A stretch of DNA of 64,000 bases from Notamacropus eugenii (taxonomy: Eukaryota; Chordata; Mammalia; Diprotodontia; Macropodidae). Location of the stretch: positions 56,953,865 through 57,017,864 of the forward strand of contig NC_092874.1 in assembly GCF_028372415.1 (NCBI RefSeq), in the 5' to 3' direction. Below the pieces are notes generated by a model. The model ran no database searches and was not told the DNA's origin. It was given only the letters and a program-made list of their open reading frames with translations. How positions within the stretch are numbered: the stretch's first letter is position 1; each line of letters starts with the position of its first letter. This document shows, piece after piece, positions 33,598-44,079 of the stretch. A program made the position numbers and the translations under genes.

Positions 33598-34779
33598 TTA
33601 TGATTCTCTGGAGACTTGCATTTGAAGATCAAATTGTCTATTGAGTTCTGGTGTTTTGGTCAGGAAGCTCTGGAAATCCCTTATTTCGTTGAATGACTTT
33701 CTCCTTGCCTGAAATGTTATGCAGAACTTTGCTGGGTTGTTGATCCTTGGTTGAAGTCCCAACTCCTTTGCCTTACAGAATGTTGGGTTCCAATTCTTTC
33801 GATCTTTTAATGTAGAAGCTGCAAGGTCTTGTGTGATCCTGACTGTGTGTCCTTGATATTTGAATTGTTTCTTTCTGGCTGCTTGTAGTATTTTCTCCTT
33901 CACTTGATAGCTCTGGAATTTGGCAACTATATTTCTTGGGGTTTTGAGTTTGGGGTCCCTTTCAGGAGGGGAACAGTGGATTCTTTCGATGACTATTTTG
34001 CCCTCTGAGTCTAGTACTTCTGGGCAATTTTCCTTGATGATTTCCTGGAAGATATTGTCCAGACTCTTTTCTTCATCATGGGTTTCTGGCAGGCCAATAA
34101 TTCTTAAATTTTCTCTCCTGGATCTATTTTCCAGGTCAGTTGTTTTTCCAATTAAATATTTTACATTTTCTTCTATCTTTTCATTCTTTAGATTTTTTTT
34201 GACTGATTCTTGTTGCCTCATTGAGTCATTAGTTTCTACTTGCCCAATTCTAATCTTCATCGTATTGTTTTCTTCAGTTAGCTTTTGCATCTCCTTTTCC
34301 ATCTGACCAATTTTTCCCTTTAAGGAGCTATTTTCTCCATTTAATTTTCGTACTTCTTTTTCCATTCGACCAATTTTCCCAGTTAGGTTTTGGGTTTCCT
34401 TTTCCATCTGATCAATTTTCCCAATTAGGTTTTGGGTTTCCTTTTCCGTTTGATTAACTCTTCCTTTTAGGGAATTATTCTCTCCAGTTAATTTTTGAAC
34501 TTCCTTTTCCATTTGTTCAATTTTCCTTTTCAGAGTGATGTTCTCATCAGTGAATTCTTTTTTTATAATTTTAAAATCATTGGCCAGTTTTTCTTTTATT
34601 TCCTTCTTCAGCTTTTCCAGGTAATCTAATTGTGCTTGCGAGAAATTCATAGTCCCTTCTGAGGTTTCAGATGGAAGTACAGTCTCAGCTCTGACCTCTT
34701 TGGTGTTTGTGTTTTGGTCCTTATCCCCATAGAAAGATTCAATGGTTTTTTCACTTTTCGTCTGCTTTTTCCGATTCAT
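33598..34779 (-). CDS. L1 ORF1 protein (RNA-binding, coiled coil), intact
   Basis: 393 residues, ATG to stop with no break. Order: a short charged head (1-50), a long coiled coil (~50-185), an RRM starting near the DLENRSRRENLRIIGLPE motif (215-232), and the basic C-terminal domain (~285-385, with ARKKQFKYQGHTVRITQDLA). The protein trimerises through the coil and binds L1 RNA in cytoplasmic particles. Between residues 87 and 177 the coil is a run of five related units of 21, 14, 14, 21 and 21 residues, each starting I/V-x-Q/R-x-E-K-E and so always whole heptads. Larger than human ORF1p (338), which the extra coil can explain. It precedes ORF2 by 527 nt on the same transcript. This is retrotransposon coding, not a host gene. 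Confidence 0.97.
   Translation of the reverse strand: MNRKKQTKSEKTIESFYGDKDQNTNTKEVRAETVLPSETSEGTMNFSQAQLDYLEKLKKEIKEKLANDFKIIKKEFTDENITLKRKIEQMEKEVQKLTGENNSLKGRVNQTEKETQNLIGKIDQMEKETQNLTGKIGRMEKEVRKLNGENSSLKGKIGQMEKEMQKLTEENNTMKIRIGQVETNDSMRQQESVKKNLKNEKIEENVKYLIGKTTDLENRSRRENLRIIGLPETHDEEKSLDNIFQEIIKENCPEVLDSEGKIVIERIHCSPPERDPKLKTPRNIVAKFQSYQVKEKILQAARKKQFKYQGHTVRITQDLAASTLKDRKNWNPTFCKAKELGLQPRINNPAKFCITFQARRKSFNEIRDFQSFLTKTPELNRQFDLQMQVSRES
34249..34521 (-). repeat. heptad-register tandem repeats inside L1 ORF1
   Basis: Five imperfect units (63, 42, 42, 63 and 63 nt) coding residues 87-177. At DNA level the repeating element is 'ccttttccatctgaccaatt' and variants on the plus strand. Confidence 0.85.
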
Positions 34780-35739
34780 GATGTTGGCTGAGTGTTGTAG
34801 CTTCTGGTTCTTTCAGTCAAAAGATACAGATCTTTAAGTTGAGCTGATGTGTGTCTAGGCTAAAAGCAGGCTTTTGGTTTTTGTTTCCCAGATCAACCCT
34901 GGGGTTAGCTTGTTAGGTATGTGGAAGAGGTGGTCTGTCCTCAGGAGATCTCCTCAGCTGACCTGAGGCAAAGGCAAGGTCAGGGGATGGTGATCCCAGC
35001 TTCCCTATTGTCTTCCCTTTTCCCCTGGAGGGCTGGGGCACGCCTAGAAGCTAATGCGTGTTCCCGCCCCTCCTGGGGCTCGTCTCCTGGCGCTGAGGCT
35101 TGCCTGGGTCTCAGTGCGAATTTTCTCTGCCCTGGGTCGTCTGTCCTTCCAGATCGCCTCCGCCACAGTAGGAAGAATCCCCCTTTGCTATTTTTCTAGC
35201 CTCTGGTGTTATGAGACTATTTGCCCCCTTCTGCTGTTCCCGCTGATCCAGGATTTATCTGGGGAAGTATTTTATGGTTCTATCACGGTCATCAGGGGGG
35301 AGGAGAGAACATTTACTGATCACTCCGCCATCCTGGCTCCCGGAAGTTCAAGTCGGTGACTTACCGAACTTTAGTCTTCAGGCTGAAGTTTTCAAGGGCT
35401 GCTGCGCTGATATCTGGTGCTCAGCGGCTCTCACCGGTTCGGTTTGGCTTGTCTCCTGCTCCACTGGTTTCGCCCACCACTCTCAGGCTTCTCAGGTCCC
35501 TTCCGCCCTGCTGCACTGACCGCGCTGCGCTGTGCGCTGGGAGCTTACCCCCACGGAACAGATCCTTCCCGTGGACCTTCCAGTCCAACCTGGGCTCCGA
35601 ATCTGTCAAAGTCTGTCACCCACTGGATTCTACACCTCCAAAGTCTGGTCAGATTCTCCTTTCAGAGATATCCAGAGGAGTTTGTCCAGGAGCTTAGGTG
35701 AGTCGTTGCTTTCACTCCGCCATCTTGGCTCCGCCTCCC
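34780..35739 (-). promoter_or_regulatory. L1 5' UTR / internal promoter
   Basis: 960 bp, much more GC-rich than the rest of the element. The first bases of the sense transcript carry CCAAGATGGCGG (complement at 35717-35728), a YY1-type site like that at the start of human L1. A second near copy of the 20-bp block cactccgccatcttggctcc (35713-35732) lies 392 bp downstream in the element (35321-35340, one mismatch), hinting at a two-unit promoter. Several plus-strand ORFs of 92-113 codons overlap it; they are antisense to the L1 and unsupported. Confidence 0.8.
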
Positions 35740-36142
35740 CTCCAACTGCTTTTCAAACATCTCTTACTGGAAGGTCACCAAACATCTTAAACTCATCATA
35801 TGCAAAACTGAACTCATTATTATTCCCCCTAAACATTCCTATTTCCTATTAATATATAGGTTAATAGCACCCTCTCAATTTCTCAGGTTTGTAAATTGGG
35901 TATCATCCTCAACATCCTCCCATCTTCTACTACATATCCAATCTGTTGTAAGACCTGCTAATTTCACCTTTGTAACATCTCTCAAACATGCTCCCTTCTC
36001 TCCTCTGACACAACCAGAATTCTGGTAACCCTCACCACATCGTGTCTGGATTACTGCAGTAGCCTTCTGGTGGGTCTGTCCCAGTGTGATCCATCTTCCA
36101 TTCAGTCACCAAAATGGTTTTTCTCAAACACAGATCTGGTTA

Positions 36143-36244
<102 letters not shown>

Positions 36245-36483
36245 TCATTCAATAAACTCCAGTGACTCCATATTGCTTCTGGGATCAAATACAAAATCTT
36301 TTCAGCTTTCAAAGCTCTTTATAACCTCACCCCTTCTTACTTTCCAATTTTAGACTTTACTCCCCATCTCATACTCTTCCAACCAGTGACTTGGACTCTT
36401 TGGTATTACATAAACACTATCTCTAAGTTCCAGGCATATTCTCTTGCTTGGAATGCCCCCCTCCTCCTTTCAACATCTCACTT

Positions 36484-36612
36484 CTTTATAAGAAGTGGAA
36501 CAGAAAAATGTGATTGTGTGGATGAGTCTCTACACCATGCTTTTTTTAAAAAGGATGTTATAAATTTAACATACTATTTTCAAAGTGATTCTAGTTGTCA
36601 GTATTTCTTTCT
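36484..36612 (+). repeat. unidentified ~130-bp segment, copy 1
   Basis: Text 'aagtggaacagaaaaatgtg' ... 'actattttcaaagtgattct' recurs with roughly 70% similarity at 37484-37615. It interrupts the L2, so it behaves like an insertion. Family unknown. Confidence 0.55.
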
Positions 36613-36879
36613 CAACCTATTCATTTCCCTGGATTCCTTCAAGTATCAATTAAAATCCCTTTTCTACAAGAAGTATTTCCAACCCCTCTTAATTCTAATG
36701 TTTTCTCTCTGTTCATTATTCTTTATTCATCCTGTACACAGTTTTTTTATACATATTTACTTGCTGTCTCCCCCATTAGATGATGAGCTCCTTGAAGAAA
36801 GGAACTGTCTGTTGCCTCTTTTTGTGACTCCCGTGTTTACATGAATGTTTATTCACTATCTGACTGACACACAAGCTTC

Positions 36880-37480
36880 AAGTAGAAGGATATGGTAAGG
36901 TTTGATGTGGCTCCAATATGGTTCATCACAAGGAGAATGGAGGACGGGTGACATGCAGAGATGGGGCTAGTGAACAAAATGGGCATTTTATTTCAAATTG
37001 GCCGTTAGCTATCTGTTTCTCACTTTCCTTCCGACTGCTAACTTTTCTAGCCCTGTTTTATGGGGGAAAGTGCAGTATAGAATCAAGGAGTAGGTGAAAA
37101 ATATCTAACAGTGAATGAGTGAACAGGGGAATTAAAGGGGACTTTTTTTTATTAACCTACTGCTACAGAGTATAGAAGATGACAGAGGAGACTGGTTTTT
37201 TAACCTGACTTGTGTATTTCAAATGTCTTTAGGAAATTAAAAAAATAAGAATGCACTATGAATCTGATAGAATGATGTACCTCAAGAGATGTGGATCTCA
37301 GATAGTGCCTACACTTTCTCTTATTTTACTATGCTTTAACAGAACCATGCGCATTATCAATGTGGATACTCCATTATGTCAGTCACAATGCCTCAAGATT
37401 TCTCTATCTTATATCACTCTTGTCAATCTTCTATTTTAATTTTACTTTTCTTCTACACTTAACATGCCAAAGACAAGTAT
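36880..37480. other. unassigned sequence between two copies of the 130-bp segment
   Basis: No recognised family or ORF. Confidence 0.4.
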
Positions 37481-37483
37481 TTC

Positions 37484-37615
37484 TTTATATAAAGTGGAAC
37501 AGAAAAAAAATGTGATTGTATGGACATTATATAGACACCTTACTTTATTGAAAAGATGTTTCTAAATTCAGTATATTACTTTCAAAGCTATCCACTCATC
37601 AGTGTTTCCTTTTCA
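37484..37615 (+). repeat. unidentified ~130-bp segment, copy 2
   Basis: Homologous to 36484-36612 ('aaagtggaacagaaaaaaaa', 'attactttcaaagctatcc'). Same orientation, 1.0 kb away. Confidence 0.55.
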
Positions 37616-37669
37616 ATTTCCTTCTGTTCTCTTTTGTGCATTTTCTCATAAATATTTCAATGACCAATT

Positions 37670-38870
37670 TCTTTGGTGGGGGTAATAAAATTTTAAAAAC
37701 CTTGTAAAAATAAGCTTAATTTTGCAAAAGTAATAATATCATGCACACATTCACCATATCAAAAAATGTAAGTCTTGTTCTGTACTTTGAGTCTACCACC
37801 CTTCTGTCAGAAGATAAGTACCTTAATTCATAGCTGGGCCCCTAGAGTTGTGTTTGGTTATTACATTGATCTAAAGTCTTTCAAAAGCATTTTTTTTTTA
37901 CAATGTTGATTGTTTTCTAGTTCTATTTACTCCACCTCAACAAATCATACAAGCCCTGTCAGGTTTCTCTGAAACCGTCCCTTTATCATTTCTTGGATGA
38001 TAGAGGCTGAACCTACAATTCCATTAATATAGAGAACTCCTAAGTGAGGAAACACCTTTAAGTGATGTAGGTCAATGCCTTCTCTGCAGAATTCATGGAG
38101 TTGCCTAGATAGCACCAAGAACTTGAATGACTTGTCCAAGATCACATTGTCAATATGGATCAGAGGTAAGACTTGAATTCACATCTTTTAGCTCCAAGAC
38201 CAACTTTCTACCTCACCATGCTTCTTCTCTCATCATTTTTTTTGTGGTACAGTAATATTATACTACATTCATAAACTAGACTTTTTTACCCATCCTCCAA
38301 CTGATGGTATCATCTTTGCTTCCATTTATTCGCTACAACAAAAAGTTACTATAAATATTTTGTATATATGGGTCACTTCTTTCTTTGATTTCTTTGGGTT
38401 TTGGATCTTGTGATGGTATTACTGGGTCAATGTATACATAGTTTAGTGGGGGGGGGGGTTATTATAATTCCAATTGCTTTGCAGAACTAATGAGCCAATT
38501 CATGCCTTCACCAATAGTTTGTTAATATGCCTGTCCTTCCTACAACCCTTCCAACTGCAATCGTTTTCCTATTTGGGTCATTTATGGCAATCCTATAGAT
38601 GTTACATAGAACCTCAGAGTTGTCTTAATTTGAATTTTTTCAATTATTAGGAATTTGAAGTATTTTTGAGGCAGTTGAGGATATGTTATTGACCAATTGA
38701 ATTTCTTTGAGAATCAATCTATTCATATTTTTGATCATTTATCTATTAGGGAATAGCTCTTGCTATATATCTGATTCAATGCCTTATGTATATCTTGGCT
38801 ATCAACCTTAATCAGAGAAACTAGCTACAAATGATGTTCCAAAACATTTGGGCTTTAAAGTTTAAAAATG
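37670..38870 (-). mobile_element. old L1 3' part (ORF2 C-terminus and 3' UTR), split by a SINE
   Basis: Antisense L1: 'tcaggtttctctgaaaccgt' before the SINE and, after it, 'gtggtacagtaatattatac', 'ttactgggtcaatgtataca' and 'ctcagagttgtcttaatttg', collinear with 29250-29800 of the full-length L1. Diverged, with no frame left. Interrupted at 37955-38218. Confidence 0.75.
37955..38218 (-). repeat. tRNA-derived SINE nested in L1
   Basis: Antisense of the SINE type at 8385/9114: 'aattccattaatatagagaa', 'atgccttctctgcagaattc', 'gacttgaattcacatctttt'. Confidence 0.7.
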
Positions 38871-38894
38871 CACAAAGACTTTGGAGATGCTATC

Positions 38895-39031
38895 TCTCTC
38901 TGCATATGTGCGTGTATTTTACATATATATGTGTGTGTGTATATATGTATGTATGTGTATGTGTATGAATATAAACAAAAACACATATATACACACACAC
39001 ATATATATATATACATCACCTAGACCGTGTG

Positions 39032-39064
<33 letters not shown>

Positions 39065-39260
39065 ATGTGTGTGTATGTATGTGTATGTCTGCATGTGTGT
39101 ATAATATATATAAAATGTGTATTATATATATATATATTATATATACATACACATGCAATGCCGATATATTATAGATGTGGTGTGTATGTATAGGTATGTT
39201 TATATGTGTAGTGGTGTGTATATGTGGTATATGTATGTATACATATATGCCAAAGGCAGA
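38895..39260. repeat. TG/TA-rich alternating purine-pyrimidine region
   Basis: Successive imperfect (TG)n, (CA)n, (TA)n and (TATG)n arrays over about 365 bp. ORFs on both strands here (Tyr/Ile/Cys-rich) are artefacts. Confidence 0.92.
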
Positions 39261-39315
39261 ACCTGGATTTAGCTGGAATCTTACATGTATACGTGTATGC
39301 ATGCATGTAATCCAC

Positions 39316-39440
39316 TGCATCCATGATCCCATCAAAGAGATTATTCCCACCCTCATTGTAGGTCATATCCCATCCATGCCTTTTCATCCTTCATAGTTCT
39401 TGTCTATGCCTTCCTCTGGATTCTAGAGCATTTATCCCCT
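39316..39440 (+). repeat. unidentified ~125-bp segment, copy 1
   Basis: 'gcatccatgatcccatcaaa', 'cttcatagttcttgtctatg', 'ccttcctctggattctag' recur with ~85% similarity at 40261-40385. Family not recognised. Confidence 0.65.
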
Positions 39441-39444
39441 GAAA

Positions 39445-40255
39445 GTATATGTTGCACATATTTGCACAGCCATATATATATATAGTGTAGACATGAATAC
39501 ATTACATATGTATATGTACAGATATGCCTCTGTGTGTATGAGTATACACACACACACATATACATAAATGGAAGGAGGGTGGAGAGATGACCTAAAAAGT
39601 TCTCATACTCTCAGATAGGCTCAACGTATTTGACCAACACTATTCTCAAACAAAAAACCGCTCTTTGAGTCATCCTCATTCACACTTAAACACGGAAGGA
39701 ACTTTTGAAAGCTCACTGACTTGTCAGTTCCACATAGTGAGACCGTAATGGAATGAAAATAGAGACTGGGGTTCAGCACATGGTCAGTCTGGTACTTAAT
39801 CCATCAAGTCATGCTATCTTAATGTTAGTGTCCCAGAATGCTATTCAATGTTTTTAAAAGCCTAATATTAGTGCAGTTGAACATCTGTAGACTTCCAAAA
39901 ACCTCTCTCACTGGAGTGATTATCCCTTCTGTCCCAGAATCAGACAGACTCTAAACATGCATTTGCCCTATCAATTTGCCCTAGTAGATTTTCAATAGGC
40001 AAGGTATTTTATTAAACCTCATTGCATCTTAGGTATGCCTTGAGACAAAGTGATCAATAGTGACTAAAGTGTCATTAGAACAGGAAAAAAAGAACTGAAA
40101 CACTATAGAAACCTGTAAGTGGGATTTGTTTTTCTCCTCAAGGAAGCAAGTTATCATTGTGAAGTTTTTAAAATGACAGAAAAAATACCCTCCACATATT
40201 TTCCCAGTGCACTATAATATAATGCCATTTCCAGCTGTTTATGTATTTTGATATT
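39445..40255. other. unassigned sequence
   Basis: No clear family. A small TG/CA patch lies near 39530-39560, and a weak MIR-like region near 39700-39820. Confidence 0.35.
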
Positions 40256-40260
40256 TAGAT

Positions 40261-40385
40261 GCATCCATGATCCCATCAATCTGATTATTCCCACCTTCAG
40301 TGTAGATCATAGCCCAACTACGCCTTTTTCATCCTTCATAGTTCTTGTCTATGCCTTCCTCTAGACTCTAAGTGTTTATCCTACA
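40261..40385 (+). repeat. unidentified ~125-bp segment, copy 2
   Basis: Homologous to 39316-39440 in the same orientation, 945 bp downstream. Confidence 0.65.
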
Positions 40386-40389
40386 TTCT

Positions 40390-41950
40390 AAAATCTCTCT
40401 TCTAGGTTTTCCATCTCTTTTATCCCAGAACCCAGGCCACTTCTTTTTCCCATCATATTGCCAGTTTTATGTCCATAAGGATGATATCCTTTTTATATAG
40501 ACACTTTTCTGCTTTATTTCATGTTGAGAGATATCCTTCCTGCACACCCTCCTATCTCCATGGCCCCTCACATACTGTACTGAGTGTCAACTATAGTCAA
40601 TGCTCTCTATGAATGCAAATGTTTGTGAAATATCCTTCATGTAGGTAGGACAAGTTCTGATGATGGTTTGGAATAATTAAAGGGGTTCAGTGCACAAATG
40701 TCAAAATGGAAAAAGATTTAGCAGAAAATGGGGCAAAATGACAATACAAATGGCCAGATCTCCCTATTATCACTTGCTGTACATCTCACAAGACAGCTGA
40801 TTCCCCACTCTGTAAGGGTTCCAGCATTCAGTGATTTATTGGGTAATTCAGCATTTGCCAGTATGTCTTGTGCTAATTAAATGCATCGCACTCTATTCAG
40901 AAATGTCACAATTGATTTGTCTTCTGCAAGCTCTGACTTTATTTCAATCTTCTAAAAAAGATTTTATGAGGCCCGGATAACTTATCTTGGCACATTCATC
41001 TCCCAGGGCAGCTTCTGTGTGTGAGGGCAGGATGAGAAGAAACCAACAGTGAACAGCCAATACAAATGTCTTTTTGGACATCTTATTTATCTGTGATGTG
41101 CTGTACATCCAAGAACATAAAGCAGGTATGGCTAAATTACAAACTGATCTAGCAACCTATAAAAACATTTAAACTTGACGGAAGCGAATTTAAACTAGGA
41201 TTGGCAGATCTGATTGGATGATGTGAGTTCAAGCCAAAAACCTGCACCTTGAAAGTGATGTAATTTAATACAACTTATTTATTTACAAATTGATTTGGAA
41301 TGGATTTAGCTATTAACTAATTTGTGTCAAAAGGAAATCAGCATACTATAGTTCCAGGTGGGGAGAAAGATGAAAAAGTCAAGCCCTCCCATGTATGTGT
41401 GTGTGTGTGTGTATGTGTTTATAAGAGGCATCACATACCTAATAATTAGGTAGAATAACACAAGGCCACAGGTGATCACTAGACAGTCATTTAATGTATT
41501 TATTGTTGCACGTGGTTGTTGCTGTTTATTTGTTTTACACCCAGAAGTTAGAATTCAATTGTAATATTCCAGAGATAATTAGTCCATTAGTAACTATAAA
41601 AGGCTAGGAAAAAGAAATGAATCCTGGGAAAATTCAAACCCAAGGCAAAAATATAGTACTTAATCTGAACTGAATAACTGTTCAGTAGGAAAAGAAATAT
41701 GATTGTAGAGAGAGTGGTGAGGATAGGTCAAGAAAAGGATTATTCAGAGATAAGAAACTGCCTCAACCTGAAAGACTTAAGCGTAGCATTTTCCTGCTCA
41801 CTTCCTCCTAAAAAATTTTCATTTTAGTTTGTCTATCCTCAGTATCTGTCCAATACACATGTGGTAATGGACCAACTCTATGGGTTATCCAACCAACCAA
41901 CTATAGGTCTGAGACTGGACCATAAACAATCTCCATTCCATGTGTGATTT
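40390..41950. other. about 1.5 kb of apparently unique sequence
   Basis: No transposon family recognised. Within 40730-41330 the composition is non-repetitive and carries several factor-like motifs: 'gctaattaaatgcat' (homeobox/POU-like), 'ataacttatctt' (GATA-like on the minus strand). It looks like a candidate conserved non-coding element but conservation cannot be judged here. A short TG array lies at 41395-41415. Confidence 0.4.
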
Positions 41951-42289
41951 TGATATGTGGATAGTTAAGGTAATCACCCTGCAATGATTATGGATTTCAC
42001 ATGGAACACTGCAATATCTCAGAGCCCAATGCTATCAGTACAATGTCATCTACAAACAATATTAGAACACCTTCCCATCTGTAGGGAATCTCTCCACTTG
42101 GACTATGAACTGATCATCCTTCTTGACAAACACCTTTGGAGAGCAGACACCTCCCAGTTGTGTGTCTTACTTGCTATTAACAACCATAGTGACATCAAAG
42201 AAAGTTATCTCTATTATCACATCTTTCAAGCAATCATGTATGATTTTGACATTTGCATATCAGACAAAATCATAGCACAGTAGAGTCAG

Positions 42290-42900
42290 AAGTGAACTCA
42301 GGGAAGATCTAGCTCAATATGTCCATGGACAGAAGTTCTTTTTATGATAACCCCATAAAGTGATTACTATGCTTTTGCACAAAGACCTCAAGTCAAAGGA
42401 AGCCTCTAACTCCTAAGGTCACTAATTCAAAATTTGGATAACTGTGGTAGCTATTCCTTATTTCTTTAGCAGATTTGTTAGGGTTTTTGTTGAGAATAGG
42501 TCTTCCTATCTCACTCAGGCTAAAAATGCAGAGGTCACTTATGAGCCAAGTTCTACTATTGATCAGCATAGAAATTTTAACCTGATCTATTTCACTAATC
42601 TGGGTCAGTTTTCACTTCCTTAAAGCATTCCAGTAACCCTCTGCCCCTGGAGGATCACCACATAGTTGCAGTCTTGGTATAGACACCTACTGTAGCTCAA
42701 AACTTCTGGACTCAAGAGATCCACTAGCCTGGGTCTCTCCAGCAGCAGGGCAACAGGCATTGGCTATCATGTCTAGAAGTTCTTCCTTATTTCAAGTCCA
42801 AAGCTGACTCTCTGTAGCTTTTACATCTCTGTGGAATACTTTTCTAAGAATTTGACAAAAACCTCACATATTGATAAAATGTGAATGGGTTGCAATCTAT
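42290..42900 (-). repeat. CR1/L3-like LINE fragment nested in RTE
   Basis: Split by the 7SL copy: left 42290-42464 ('caaagacctcaagtcaaagg', 'tattccttatttc'), right 42783-42900 ('cttccttatttcaagtccaa'). Collinear with antisense CR1/L3 ('gcttgaagacctc' ... 'aggaagttcttcc'). Confidence 0.55.
42465..42782 (-). pseudogene. RN7SL: 7SL (SRP) RNA pseudogene, near full length
   Basis: On the minus strand the ~290-nt body follows 7SL RNA from its 5' Alu domain through the S domain to the 3' end: 'aatgcctgttgccctg' (7SL 'cgtgcctgtagtccc'), 'ggatctcttgagtccag' (42706-42722; 7SL 'ggatcgcttgagtccag'), 'gtggtgatcctcc', 'atgctgatcaatagt' (7SL 'gtgctgatcagtagt', 42554-42569), and 'gcctgagtgagatagg...gacct' near the 3' end. 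An A-rich stretch follows (42465-42488 complement), and an 11-bp duplication ttccttatttc brackets the whole (42454-42464 and 42783-42793). So it is a LINE-mobilised copy, not the functional gene. Divergence and eroded boxes make transcription unlikely. Confidence 0.85.
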
Positions 42901-44079
42901 ACCAGGTAAGAGCATTCCTACCTTAATGAAATCATCAGTGCATTGACCATTATGGAGCAAAGCTTTTCATACGACAATTTGCTCTACAAAGTCAAATCCT
43001 TTTTTATTGTCATTATGACTAATGTCATAATCTGTTGTAGAATATTATTTGAGAAAGCCTGTTCACATATCTTCATCAAGCCCCTTGACGTATCTTCATC
43101 AAGAATGCCCTTAGTGCATCTATGAATTGTTCTCAGATATTTTGTAACAACAGGAAAGTAGACAAATTGATCAATAATTATTGATATTTCCAAGGTCATT
43201 TCTTCTGTAACAATGTCTGTGATTTATTTCCAAGTATTTGGTAACCTCCTCTCTTTACAACCTTCAAAATTATGTCACCTCCAGCAAAGACCTCTTCTGC
43301 TATGCGTATTTGATCTCCTTCAGCCCCTTCTTATTTCATTTTGGCACCATTTCTACTTCCTTATGATGAGGTATGTGAAATGAGTTCATATGTGGTGGTT
43401 CCTTTGTGACTGATAGAGAAAAGAGATTAAATCTACAGACATAGTTAACAGATCTCCATTTTTCATCAACTTGTTATCCTGGTAGTTTTCTTTTTAAATG
43501 TCTACTGGCTATTTATCTTGGTCTCTTGCCAACCTTTCCACTACTGCTTCTGGTTGTTTTATGAAATGATGCTGCTCATAATCTTCTACCATCTTCCATG
43601 AAATTTTATAAGTGATGTTATATTCTAAACTAGTATTAGACTTGGTTTCAACATATCTCTTCTTGGCCCAACAGCAAGTATTTGCCTACTAACATAGGCT
43701 CAGGTTTTTTTGGTTTCCTTCTTGTGGCAATTGATTGTTTAAAATTCCTAAGGAAATAGTGATAGTCTGTGTCAGTTCCCGGATATTTTTTTCAACCATT
43801 TCCCATCTTTCAGAATCAATACAATTTTTAAATAGGCCATTTGGAAGTTGCTTGAATTACATGCTATGTCTCCTAATTTTTATTCTACTAATTGGGTATT
43901 GGTGCCTCTGCTTTAACAAGTCAATGGTCTGACTTCATACAGTCAGTGGATTTGGAAATGACTTCCAAAAATGAAATTGGTAATTTCAAATCTATTAAAG
44001 TGTAATCAATCTCATTTTTGTGAAGTTGTTTAAAATTCATCATATCTAGTACTTCCTGACTCTCCTCTTAAAGAAACTA

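Larger units (their letters stand above)
28789..35739 (-). mobile_element. full-length L1 (LINE-1), about 6.95 kb
   Basis: Complete marsupial-type L1: 5' UTR (34780-35739), ORF1 (33598-34779), a 527-nt inter-ORF segment (33071-33597), ORF2 (29180-33070) with one internal stop, 3' UTR with a G-rich tract, and an A-rich tail (28789-~28820, complement). Flanked by a perfect 14-bp target duplication and lodged in an L2. With one ORF intact and one nonsense change in ~3.9 kb of the other it is by far the youngest L1 in the window. It is a plain LINE, not a host gene. The endonuclease/RT pair acts at a nicked target in the nucleus; ORF1 protein coats the RNA. Confidence 0.97.

Noticed and set aside
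28789-34779. The long ORFs (996, 393 and 297 residues) as host genes
   Set aside because: They are L1 ORF2 and ORF1 with diagnostic motifs, UTRs, A tail and target duplication.
34921-35852. Overlapping plus-strand ORFs (92-113 codons) antisense to the L1 5' UTR, a possible ORF0-like product
   Set aside because: High GC alone makes long frames likely; no conserved domain, no support from the older copies.
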